Shown here piece by piece: positions 9,401 to 15,955 of a stretch of 45,682 bases of DNA (positions within the stretch are counted from its first letter, which is position 1; every line of letters begins with the position of its first letter). The stretch comes from Flavobacteriaceae bacterium (lineage in GTDB: Bacteria; Bacteroidota; Bacteroidia; Flavobacteriales; Flavobacteriaceae): positions 1 to 45,682 of the forward strand of contig JANSXF010000031.1 of the NCBI GenBank assembly GCA_024743095.1, read 5' to 3'. Below the pieces are notes generated by a model. It had not been told where the DNA came from. It made no database searches and saw only the letters and a program-made list of their open reading frames with translations. A program made the translations under genes and the position numbers.

Positions 9401-10026
9401 ATGGTAATTGGTCCACTACCTGTAACCTCTGTCTCCGAAGTCTTAAAACCAATGTAGGATACCACTAAAATATCCCCTGTTTGGGCCTCTATGGTAAAAT
9501 TTCCATCAAAATCGGTTTGGGCACCGTTCGAAGTACCTTTAACCATTACGTTGGCACCCAACAAAGGTACACCGCTAAAATCCACAACCGTACCTCTCAC
9601 CGTGCTTTGCATAAATGGCTTTACCGTTTCTGCCGAGGTGGACCCGTCCGTTGTTTTTTTACCGGCCGATTTCATCAGTATAATTTGTCTGCCACGGATT
9701 TGATACACCACTTTGGTATTCCTGAACAAAAGAGTTAGGACATCCTCCACTTTTTGGTCACTCGTCTTTAAACTTACTTTCTTTTTTAAAGGAATTTGAC
9801 TGTACTCATACATAAAACGGTATTCGGAACGAGATTCGATCTCGCCCAGTGCGTTCTCTATGGTAACCTCCTCCAAATCAAGCGAAAGCTTTTCTCCTTG
9901 CGAATCAGAATTGGCTGCCTGAATTTGGACTATAGAAGCAATTATTAGAAAAATGGTCAATTTGGTTGATAAACCATTCTTCAAGAATCTCTTTAAAAAA
10001 AGAATTCTAGATGGTTTTTTTTTCAT
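6463..10026 (-). CDS. SusC/RagA-family TonB-dependent outer-membrane transporter with STN domain
   Basis: An 1187-aa outer-membrane channel. After a signal peptide (about 1-38) comes an STN signalling domain (about 48-110, LSLDLEEVTIENALGEI), then a carboxypeptidase-regulatory-like domain (about 140-215, GTVVDFSGVPLLGANV), the plug with DEVVVTALGISREKKSLGYA, and a 22-strand barrel ending in the aromatic NLQVQF. The STN domain is what contacts FecR, so this protein should both import substrate and report its presence to the sigma factor. The codons after ATG hold an A9 tract (T9 at 10015-10023 on the plus strand). It lies downstream of fecR with a 163-base gap containing two hairpins, and 18 bases before susD. 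Confidence 0.95.
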   Translation of the reverse strand: MKKKPSRILFLKRFLKNGLSTKLTIFLIIASIVQIQAANSDSQGEKLSLDLEEVTIENALGEIESRSEYRFMYEYSQIPLKKKVSLKTSDQKVEDVLTLLFRNTKVVYQIRGRQIILMKSAGKKTTDGSTSAETVKPFMQSTVRGTVVDFSGVPLLGANVMVKGTSNGAQTDFDGNFTIEAQTGDILVVSYIGFKTSETEVTGSGPITIELQEDSAQLDEVVVTALGISREKKSLGYATQEVDGEDVNRTPTDNVVNALSGKIAGVQIKNNTNMGGSSNVVIRGSTSLTGNNQALFVVDGVPVSNSNFNTADQQSGAGGFDYGNMASDINPNDIKSINVLKGAAATALYGSRATNGAVIITTKSGAGSKQKPTVTINSNVTMGFIDKSTWPDFQYQYGTGYGPVYGNDGMSFFNDQDANGDGELDLVTPATAYGSYGAQFDPNLMVYQWDSFYEGSPYYLQPSPWVAPDSKLIDFFETPVTMTNSVAVAGASDKATYRIAYTRFNQDGLMPNSNMTRDNISINTTFDITDKFSVTGSANYILTDALGRNRTGLETGANAQNVISSMRRYWAMNVGIDELKDAYFNTGTNVDPFMGGTIDNPYWVVYENYQNDSRSRIFGNVSAKYKFTDWLNVEGRVSLDTYSFIQEERNNVGTAGAVGRYSRRNIDYSEENYDLMINFNKYVTDKLNISGVLGANIRRTDLSSIYAETNGGLVLADLFSLSNSLNLPPAPIENVEKVGVDGYYGLASFGYDNLIYVDLTGRFDHSSTLPEENSTYFYPSISSSFVFSNLVDKSWLSFGKLRLNYAEVGSSAPANSLIDVLNKPTPFGAVPLYGTNDTKNNEDLLPETTISYEAGLEMRFLNSRLGFDLSLYQTNSKDQIIPVAISTATGYSSRFVNAGEVENKGIEIAINGDIVQTEDFQWKANINWAKNRSEVVSLFEGGSNLQLGTVSGVSINATVGQPYGTIQGTDYIYVDGQRLVNQETGAYERTTTSNNVIGNITPDWTAGITNQLRYKNFDLSFLIDMQSGGDVYSNDISTGNRSGLYAWSVGLNDLGNPIRNSLADGGGIILDGVAPDGSPNTVRTAMDNYRNATGSVMAPQAHFVYDASYVKLREVALNYNFPKMAFMDTIGIQSLRLGLTGSNLWIIHKNLPYADPEAGLSSGNLQGSQNGVLPTVRNIGFNLQVQF

Positions 10027-10081
10027 AATTTTGAGTTGATTTAATTAGTTTGAATCGATATTTATTACACAGTTCAAGAGA

Positions 10082-10108
10082 GGGAATGGGCCAACATTCC
10101 CTTTTTTT
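10082..10108 (+). terminator. Hairpin with T run between fecR and susC (plus-strand polarity)
   Basis: GGGAATG (10082-10088) pairs with CATTCCC (10095-10101) and is followed by seven T on the plus strand. That would stop antisense transcription leaving the susC 5' end. On the sense (minus) strand it is a stem without a T run and may act as a processing or stability element. Confidence 0.45.
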
Positions 10109-10113
10109 GTGTG

Positions 10114-10132
10114 CTTTTTTTAGTAAAAAAAG
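10114..10132. repeat. Perfect AT-rich inverted repeat between fecR and susC
   Basis: CTTTTTTT, a 3-base spacer and AAAAAAAG form a perfect 8-bp dyad next to the GC-richer hairpin. On either strand it gives a weak stem in the fecR-susC spacer. Confidence 0.4.
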
Positions 10133-10189
10133 TCATTTCATTGGCATATATATTTTAGTATTAATAGTCTATCGTTTGGTTGTTATCTG

Positions 10190-11350
10190 TTACTTTATTT
10201 TGACACCCTTCTTTTTCCCTTTTTTACCCTCTGCAACCTCATACTCAAAAGGGGTTATGATCCTTAGGGCATCCAGAACATCTTCTATTTTTTCAACATT
10301 TCTGTTGAACCTTGCACTAAACGTCTGTTCAACAATACTGTCATTGGTGTTTTCTATTTTCACATTGTAGGTCCTTTCCAAACTTGCCAGTAATTCGGTA
10401 AATGGCGTATTTCTATACACAACCTCTCCATTGACCCAACCGGTATGCAATAAAACATCCACTTCTTCTACCTCGATTATTCCCTTGTCCCTGTTCCATG
10501 CACCTTTTTCTCCAGGTTTCAACAAAACCCCATCCTTGCTATTTTCCAAATCTGAAAGACTGACCGAACCTTCCACCAATACGGTGGCCACTTCATTCTG
10601 ATCGTCATAGGAAGACAGATTGAACTGTGTTCCCAATACTTCTATCTCGACTTCTTTGGAATTGACCACAAACGGACGCTCTTCATCCTTGGTCACATCA
10701 AAATACGCCTCACCATAAACCAACACTTCCCGTCTACCTTTTTCAGGAAACTTTACAGGAAATTTGATTCTTGTTCCGGAGTTTAAATAAATCTTGGTAC
10801 GATCCGACAATACAAGCGTGAACATTTTACCATTGGGTATATTGAGCTCATTGTATACAAAGTCCTTAATCTCTTCATTAGAACCATAAATTAACGTGTC
10901 TCCATTGTGTACGGCCACTGTTTCTCCTGATGGAAGTGTAACGGAATGGCTACCATGCGATTCTATCAAAGTTTTATCCGAACCCGTATCCAATGTCACA
11001 TACATATCATCCATACCCGATAATATGGTTTCATTATTATTATCGCTTAGCCACACAAAGCCTATTCCCAAAGAAACGACACCGATAAAAATAGCGGCAT
11101 ACTTGAGAATCCTTTTTGGATATAGTATTTTGACCTTACCTTTTGATATTCTAGCCTCCAAGGATTTCCAATCCCCTTCCACATCCAAACCTTCCAAAAG
11201 CTCTAAAGATTCGTCCACCAAATCCTCTTCAAGAATACGTTCGATCAGTTCTTGGGTGAAATCTTCGAAATCCTTGTCGGATTTATCCTTCCAACCGGTC
11301 GACTCCTTCAACTTTTTTAAAAGTGTACGCAATGTTTCTTTCTTATGCAT
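10190..11350 (-). CDS. FecR-family anti-sigma factor
   Basis: A 386-aa single-pass inner-membrane regulator. Residues 1-80 are the cytoplasmic sigma-binding part, 82-100 (LKYAAIFIGVVSLGIGFVW) the membrane helix, followed by a periplasmic FecR domain (TLPSGETVAVHNGDTLIY, then VYGEAYFDVTKDEERPFVV, about 130-270), and the C-terminal DUF4974-type domain (YRNTPFTELLASLERTY, about 310-385) that meets the STN domain of SusC. It is transcribed divergently from the ECF sigma gene and lies upstream of susC, which completes a SusC-FecR-sigma signalling chain across the envelope. The GTCACCCTA motif 50 bases upstream may be the sigma-dependent promoter. Confidence 0.93.
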   Translation of the reverse strand: MHKKETLRTLLKKLKESTGWKDKSDKDFEDFTQELIERILEEDLVDESLELLEGLDVEGDWKSLEARISKGKVKILYPKRILKYAAIFIGVVSLGIGFVWLSDNNNETILSGMDDMYVTLDTGSDKTLIESHGSHSVTLPSGETVAVHNGDTLIYGSNEEIKDFVYNELNIPNGKMFTLVLSDRTKIYLNSGTRIKFPVKFPEKGRREVLVYGEAYFDVTKDEERPFVVNSKEVEIEVLGTQFNLSSYDDQNEVATVLVEGSVSLSDLENSKDGVLLKPGEKGAWNRDKGIIEVEEVDVLLHTGWVNGEVVYRNTPFTELLASLERTYNVKIENTNDSIVEQTFSARFNRNVEKIEDVLDALRIITPFEYEVAEGKKGKKKGVKIK

Positions 11351-11391
11351 TCAATCATTGTTCTCATATATTAGATAGCATTTTTTGGAAA

Positions 11392-11400
11392 TAGGGTGAC
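11392..11400 (-). promoter_or_regulatory. GTCACCCTA motif upstream of fecR (candidate ECF promoter element)
   Basis: TTGTCACCCTA followed by nnTCCA on the minus strand, about 50 bases before the fecR ATG. The same 11-mer and trailing TCCA occur before the amidohydrolase at 12299. The spacing suits a -35 element with transcription starting near 11365. Confidence 0.4.
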
Positions 11401-11444
11401 AATCCTCAAATATTTTTTTAAAAATCAATAATTTTTTCAACCAA

Positions 11445-11477
11445 TTTGGGTAATGATCCAGTTTAACTTTATATTTC
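11445..11477 (+). promoter_or_regulatory. Housekeeping-type promoter of the ECF sigma gene
   Basis: TTTG at 11445-11448, a 21-base spacer and TATATTTC at 11470-11477 match the Bacteroidota TTTG / TAnnTTTG promoter except for the last base. The sigma-gene ATG follows at 11520. Confidence 0.5.
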
Positions 11478-11519
11478 GGTAACTTTAAATTTATATGAAT
11501 ACCCCCGAAACCTCAATTT

Positions 11520-12059
11520 ATGAGATTTAAGGTTGAAGAGCTTTTTAAAAATAATTACCCACTTTTGTGCTTGGTTTCCTTTTCCATAGTAAAGGACAGG
11601 GATATTGCGAAAGACATTGTGCAGGACTTTTTTGTTTCGTTTTGGAACAAACGGGAATCCATTACCATAAACACGTCTTTTGAAGCATACGCCAAAAAAT
11701 CCGTCAAAAATTTAAGTCTTCAGTATTTAGAAAAGAAAAAAAGGGAACAACGGCTGCTGGACACTTTTGAAACGGACACCAGTGCTCCAGAACCCAAATC
11801 GGACCGACAAAACAATAAGTTGAACGACCTTATCAACAAATTGCCCAAAAAAAGGAAAGAAATTTTTGTGTCGGTAGTAGTGGACGGAAAAAGTTACACT
11901 GAAATTGCCGAAGCCAACGGCATTTCTGTAAACACGGTAAAAACCCAAATGAAAAGGGCATACGCATTTTTAAGGTCCAACAAGAAGGAAGATTTCATTT
12001 CCTCATTTCTACTGATTCTGCTTTCCCAAATAGCTGAACAACTCCCTTCACTTTGTTGA
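11520..12059 (+). CDS. ECF RNA polymerase sigma factor
   Basis: A 179-aa extracytoplasmic-function sigma factor. Region 2 lies at about 8-65 (DIAKDIVQDFFVSFWNKR) and region 4 at about 105-160 (KLPKKRKEIF, YTEIAEANGISVNTVKTQM). It is divergent from fecR, 169 bases away, and should be held by that FecR until SusC is loaded. The start is the first in-frame ATG, since stops lie just upstream; there is no clear Shine-Dalgarno, which is usual for this phylum. Probable targets are the fecR-susC operon and the paralogous amidohydrolase downstream, judged from the shared GTCACCCTA motif. Confidence 0.93.
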   Translation: MRFKVEELFKNNYPLLCLVSFSIVKDRDIAKDIVQDFFVSFWNKRESITINTSFEAYAKKSVKNLSLQYLEKKKREQRLLDTFETDTSAPEPKSDRQNNKLNDLINKLPKKRKEIFVSVVVDGKSYTEIAEANGISVNTVKTQMKRAYAFLRSNKKEDFISSFLLILLSQIAEQLPSLC

Positions 12060-12177
12060 TTATGCTTTTTTCTGCGTCTTGGTGGTTCTTTGATTTTTTG
12101 ATCCATTTATAAAACAGGCCATCTTAATCCCAAGACCACTTTCATTATTTAACAGAAACGATAAAAAACAACCTTTT

Positions 12178-12186
12178 GTCACCCTA
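12178..12186 (+). promoter_or_regulatory. GTCACCCTA motif upstream of amidohydrolase B
   Basis: TTGTCACCCTAAATCCA here matches the fecR upstream element in its first 11 bases and the TCCA. It lies 120 bases before the amidohydrolase ATG, leaving a leader of about 85 bases. Confidence 0.4.
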
Positions 12187-12298
12187 AATCCATATTTTTT
12201 TAACATAGTATTGAACAGTGTTATTAAATCCGGATTGTTTATGCCCATTTTTCATAACCATGGGCTTGACCAACCACCAATCATTTAAACCTTAAATC

Positions 12299-13879
12299 AT
12301 GAAAAAATTATTTTTTGCAACACTTCTTTTGCTCCCCATGTTGATGTGTGCCCAAACCATTGGCGCACCGGACAGAAAAGCGGGCGAAGGAGAAGGTCCC
12401 TTTGATCGGCTTATTATTAGAGGTGCCATTTTAATTGATGGGACCGGCGGACCGGCTTCAGGTCCCGTGGACATTATTGTCGAGGACAATAAAATTGTAG
12501 ATATCGCAAGAGTCGGTGTACCCAAAGTCCCAATCGATGAATCCAAACGCCCGAAACTGGGAAATGGCAAAACCAAAGAAATCGATGCTACCGGAAAATA
12601 TGTGATGCCAGGTCTGATAGATCTGCACGTGCACACTGGAGGTGCCCCAAAAGCTCCTGAAGCAGAGTACGTATACAAATTATGGATGGCCCATGGAATT
12701 ACTACAATAAGAGGCGTGCCTTTTGGAAACTTGGAGTGGTCGCTAAAAGAAAAAGAAAGAAGTGCCAAAAACGAGATTGTTGCACCAAGAATGGTCTCCT
12801 TCCATAGGATTGGAACTGGAAAAGAATGGGAAAATCGAGAAATCCTAACACCGGAAGATGGTAGGGAATGGGTACGATATGCCAACAAGAAAGGTGTGGA
12901 CGGACTAAAACTTAGTTCACATCGCCCCGAAATTATGGAGGCCGTTCTTGATGAAGCCAATTCGCTGGGAATGGGAAGCACCGCCCACCTTGCACAAAGT
13001 GGCGTGGCACAAATGAACACTATCGACGCTGCGAGGTTGGGACTTACCAGTATGACCCACTTTTATGGCCTATTTGAATCCATGTACGAAAACAACGATG
13101 TGCAGCCTTGGCCGGTGGACATCAATTATGGAGATGAGCAGCACCGTTTTGGCCAAGTTGCACGCCAATGGAACTTGGTGAAACCGGGAGGTGAAAAATG
13201 GAATGCACTTCTTGATGAATTTTTAAAACTGGATTTCTATATCAACCCGACCATGACCATTTATTCTGCAGGCAGGGATGTGATGAGAGCACGCAACGCG
13301 GACTGGCACGAGAAATACACTTTGCCATCTTTAATGGATTTCTTTTCTCCTAGCCGTACAAGCCATGGCGCATATTGGTTCGACTGGACCACAGAAGACG
13401 AAGTGGCATGGAAAAAATATTATCAAGTTTGGATGCAGTTCCTAAATGAATACAAGAACATGGGCGGAAAGATTACCCTAGGTTCAGATTCGGGTTTTAT
13501 TTACCAATTATACGGTTTTGGGACAATATTGGAGCTTGAAATGTTCCAAGAAGCAGGATTCCACCCATTGGAAGTCATCCGTGCCGCTACGATGCACAGT
13601 GCCCAAGAAATCTTCAAACCTTTGAAAAAACCGATTGAATATGGCGTTATCCGCAAAGGTTTGTTGGCGGATATGATCATTGTGGACGAGAACCCTCTTC
13701 AAAACCTCAAAGTACTTTACGGAACCGGTGCTGTTCGTTTGAACGATGACACCGCAAAAGTGGAAAGAGTTGGCGGAATAGAATACACCATCAAAGATGG
13801 TATTGTCTACGATGCCAAAAAATTGCTGAGCGACGTGGAGGCCATGGTGAACAAGCAAAAACAAGAAAGAGGTGAGTAA
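12299..13879 (+). CDS. Secreted amidohydrolase-family metal hydrolase (paralogue B)
   Basis: A 526-aa paralogue of the 1622-3229 gene with a Sec signal peptide (residues 1-18, cut after MCA). It keeps the HxH motif GLIDLHVHTGG (H110, H112), AHLAQ, TSMTHFYGL and GSDSGF, which differ from paralogue A (MHHSQ, TAMEHWYGL, GTDAGF) at positions around the metal site. The pair may therefore handle related but different substrates. Both end with the same TIKDGI-YDAK tail. It lies 239 bases after the sigma gene behind the GTCACCCTA motif and ends in a strong terminator. Family membership is clear; the substrate is unknown. Confidence 0.87.
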   Translation: MKKLFFATLLLLPMLMCAQTIGAPDRKAGEGEGPFDRLIIRGAILIDGTGGPASGPVDIIVEDNKIVDIARVGVPKVPIDESKRPKLGNGKTKEIDATGKYVMPGLIDLHVHTGGAPKAPEAEYVYKLWMAHGITTIRGVPFGNLEWSLKEKERSAKNEIVAPRMVSFHRIGTGKEWENREILTPEDGREWVRYANKKGVDGLKLSSHRPEIMEAVLDEANSLGMGSTAHLAQSGVAQMNTIDAARLGLTSMTHFYGLFESMYENNDVQPWPVDINYGDEQHRFGQVARQWNLVKPGGEKWNALLDEFLKLDFYINPTMTIYSAGRDVMRARNADWHEKYTLPSLMDFFSPSRTSHGAYWFDWTTEDEVAWKKYYQVWMQFLNEYKNMGGKITLGSDSGFIYQLYGFGTILELEMFQEAGFHPLEVIRAATMHSAQEIFKPLKKPIEYGVIRKGLLADMIIVDENPLQNLKVLYGTGAVRLNDDTAKVERVGGIEYTIKDGIVYDAKKLLSDVEAMVNKQKQERGE

Positions 13880-13955
13880 TACCTTAAGGTTTTATTTTAA
13901 ACAATACTATTTCTAAGCGATTGTGAAGGAAGTTTGAGCCTTTCATAAAGCTGTA

Positions 13956-13987
13956 AAAGGCCCTAATTTTTTAGGGCTTTTTTTTTT
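13956..13987 (+). terminator. Rho-independent terminator after amidohydrolase B
   Basis: GCCCTAA (13960-13966) pairs with TTAGGGC (13971-13977) across a TTTT loop, then a run of ten T. It closes the peptide locus on the right. Confidence 0.88.
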
Positions 13988-14277
13988 GCTTGCGACCAGT
14001 GTTAAGGACACAAGAAAATTCACGGTTCGTCCGTTAAAACCTTTAATAAAACAAAAGCCATAAATTTCTTCACCTAAAGGCAAATAGTTTTCAAGTTGTC
14101 CTGATCAGTTTTCTTCTTTTAATATCAGCCAACATAAAATTTCATTTTGCAATTTAATTATTGAGGAAAGAACCGCATGCAGTGTTATTTTCATAACAAA
14201 AAATTTATTTTCCTTTCTCATTATCATCTCATTCTAAATTGCACCACCATGACATGGCCTTATCTTTGGGGCCATAT
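13988..14277. other. Intergenic stretch before the HPP gene
   Basis: AT-rich, with no open frame of gene-like length. It holds a 14-bp dyad GTTAT-TTTC-ATAAC at 14184-14197, about 80 bases before the HPP ATG, which could be an operator. I see no convincing TTTG / TAnnTTTG pair. Confidence 0.4.
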
Positions 14278-14898
14278 ATGAAAAAGAATATCAAGCGGGG
14301 ATATCGTATTGGGAGGTATATCGTGTACAAGGAAACCTCTGTGGAGCCTAAAGAGTTGATTTGGTCCTTTTTAGGCTCATTTATAGGAATTGCCTGCATC
14401 GGTATTATCCAAAATCAATATTTGGACCAATCGGACAACATATTGCTCATAGGATCATTTGGTGCCACAGGTGTTTTAATATATGGAGCCATCCATAGTC
14501 CTTTGGCGCAACCACGCAACTTGATAGGAGGACATCTGATCAGTGCCATAATAGGTGTTACCGTGAATCAATTTTTGGAAGAGATTCTTTGGCTGGCCGC
14601 TGCCCTATCCGTTTCATTGTCCATTTTGGCCATGCAATTCAGCAAGACCCTCCATCCGCCCGGGGGAGCCACCGCCTTGATTGCGGTAATAGGTTCGGAA
14701 AAAATTATTGGATTGGGCTATTGGTATATTTTCTTTCCTGTGCTCAGCGGGGTCACAATTATGCTGTTGGTGGCATTGACATTCAATAACCTGACACCAG
14801 ATCGGCAATATCCGGCAAACGGGCGCTTTTTACGCATGGTAAAATTAATTCCACGGCCAGTGATGACCAAACCAAAAAAGGATAAAAAAATGCATTGA
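14278..14898 (+). CDS. HPP-family integral membrane protein
   Basis: A 206-aa membrane protein named for its conserved HPP motif, seen here as SKTLHPPGGATALIAV. About five helices are visible (for example FLGSFIGIACIGII, ILLIGSFGATGVLIYGAIHS, IFFPVLSGVTIMLLVAL). The SPLAQPRN and GGHLISAIIGV segments are family signatures. Some plant and cyanobacterial HPP proteins move nitrite, so a role in nitrogen-oxyanion handling beside the nos cluster is plausible but inferred. I chose ATG 14278 (MKKNIKRGY); upstream in-frame ATG 14254 and TTG 14239 are possible but add residues of no family character. The basic tail PKKDKKMH ends the protein. Confidence 0.85.
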   Translation: MKKNIKRGYRIGRYIVYKETSVEPKELIWSFLGSFIGIACIGIIQNQYLDQSDNILLIGSFGATGVLIYGAIHSPLAQPRNLIGGHLISAIIGVTVNQFLEEILWLAAALSVSLSILAMQFSKTLHPPGGATALIAVIGSEKIIGLGYWYIFFPVLSGVTIMLLVALTFNNLTPDRQYPANGRFLRMVKLIPRPVMTKPKKDKKMH

Positions 14899-15069
14899 AA
14901 CCTGTAACTATGGTCCAAGCTTATGCAATAAGTATCACACCTGCTTTCTAATGTAAGAGGTATATTCCTCAAAATCATCCATTATCAGCCATCATAGCTC
15001 TACAGGCAATGCCCGGAGCCCATCTTCTATGTTTTGAAGTTTGTTATATCCGCTGATACGTTCCTGTTA

Positions 15070-15468
15070 TCAAGATTTTCCGTTGGAGCGTTCCAAAATT
15101 TTGGCGAACAACAACAGTTTGATTTGTGTATAGCTTTTTATATGGCCCATATAACCATCTCGATTTTTCTCATGGGTATTAAGGTAATAGGCATCACACT
15201 CCATGGTGTCGCATTCTATGGCATTCCCCATGGCCCTTTCGTAACGGTACAATGATCCCAATCGAAGTTGATTTTCCCTCTGGATTCCCAAAAGCCTTTG
15301 GTACATGGACGGATTTCCCAACAAACGCTTTTCCAATTGGATCAAGTATTGCAGTTCTTCATTGATCCCCTCCATGGTCTCGGTCCAATTGGTTATTTCC
15401 AGTTTATCCTTTTTACTGATAATACGGTTTATGGATTCGTGCAAGTAGGGCCTATTTCCTGATTTCAT
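15070..15468 (-). CDS. Unknown 132-aa cytoplasmic protein coupled to the GreA/Rnk-like gene
   Basis: I do not recognise this protein. It is hydrophilic and mostly helical, with likely coiled-coil segments around 25-75 and YERAMGNAIECDTMECDAYY in the middle; there is no signal peptide or membrane helix. Its ATG overlaps the TGA of the upstream GreA/Rnk-like gene (ATGA at 15465-15468), so the two are translationally coupled and probably act together. It converges on the HPP gene with a 171-base spacer holding nothing clear. Confidence 0.65.
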   Translation of the reverse strand: MKSGNRPYLHESINRIISKKDKLEITNWTETMEGINEELQYLIQLEKRLLGNPSMYQRLLGIQRENQLRLGSLYRYERAMGNAIECDTMECDAYYLNTHEKNRDGYMGHIKSYTQIKLLLFAKILERSNGKS

Positions 15469-15884
15469 AATATCATGTTTATGTTGATGGGCTCATTTTC
15501 CTGCTCGATATTCTCAATGGTCAGTTTCTGGTTGCCCGATGGAAATTCCCAAACAATGGAATCCCCCTTGGCATAACCCATCACCGCAGCCCCCATAGGG
15601 GTCAATATGGATATACAATTGTTCTTGACATCGCTTTTGCTGGGAAGTACCAACTTGATTTTTTTATGCCATCCATTTTCGGAAACAATCGTGACATTTG
15701 AATTAAACCGTATGACATCCTTGGGCATATCATCCTGGTCCAAAATCTTCGCGGTCTCCAATTCTTCCGCCAACTTCCTCACCGATTTTTTCCATGTATT
15801 GTCCTGATGGTATCCTGAAAGGTTCATCAACCTTTTGAGAAGGACATATTCTTTTTTTTCAATTAACAAACTACCGTATTTCAT
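15465..15884 (-). CDS. GreA/GreB-family (Rnk-like) RNA polymerase-interacting protein
   Basis: A 139-aa protein with a short helical N-terminus (about 8-50) and the FKBP-like GreA/GreB C-terminal domain (about 55-139). Key segments are MPKDVIRFNSNVTIV and SILTPMGAAVMGYAKGDSIV, matching the Rnk and GreA C-domain pattern. The N-terminal coiled coil is much shorter than in GreA, so it probably binds polymerase in the secondary channel without standard transcript cleavage. It follows glutamate dehydrogenase on the same strand after 71 bases and overlaps the next gene by 4 bases. Confidence 0.82.
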   Translation of the reverse strand: MKYGSLLIEKKEYVLLKRLMNLSGYHQDNTWKKSVRKLAEELETAKILDQDDMPKDVIRFNSNVTIVSENGWHKKIKLVLPSKSDVKNNCISILTPMGAAVMGYAKGDSIVWEFPSGNQKLTIENIEQENEPININMIL

Positions 15885-15955
15885 AGCATCAATTTTAAGA
15901 TATTATGGTTTTCGCTGCTCTGTTTACAGCTGTACCATTTCATTTTATAAGTCCC

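Noticed and set aside
12292..13020. 242-codon minus-strand frame opposite amidohydrolase B
   Set aside because: Antisense shadow of a well-supported plus-strand gene, rich in Ser and Pro, with no family resemblance.
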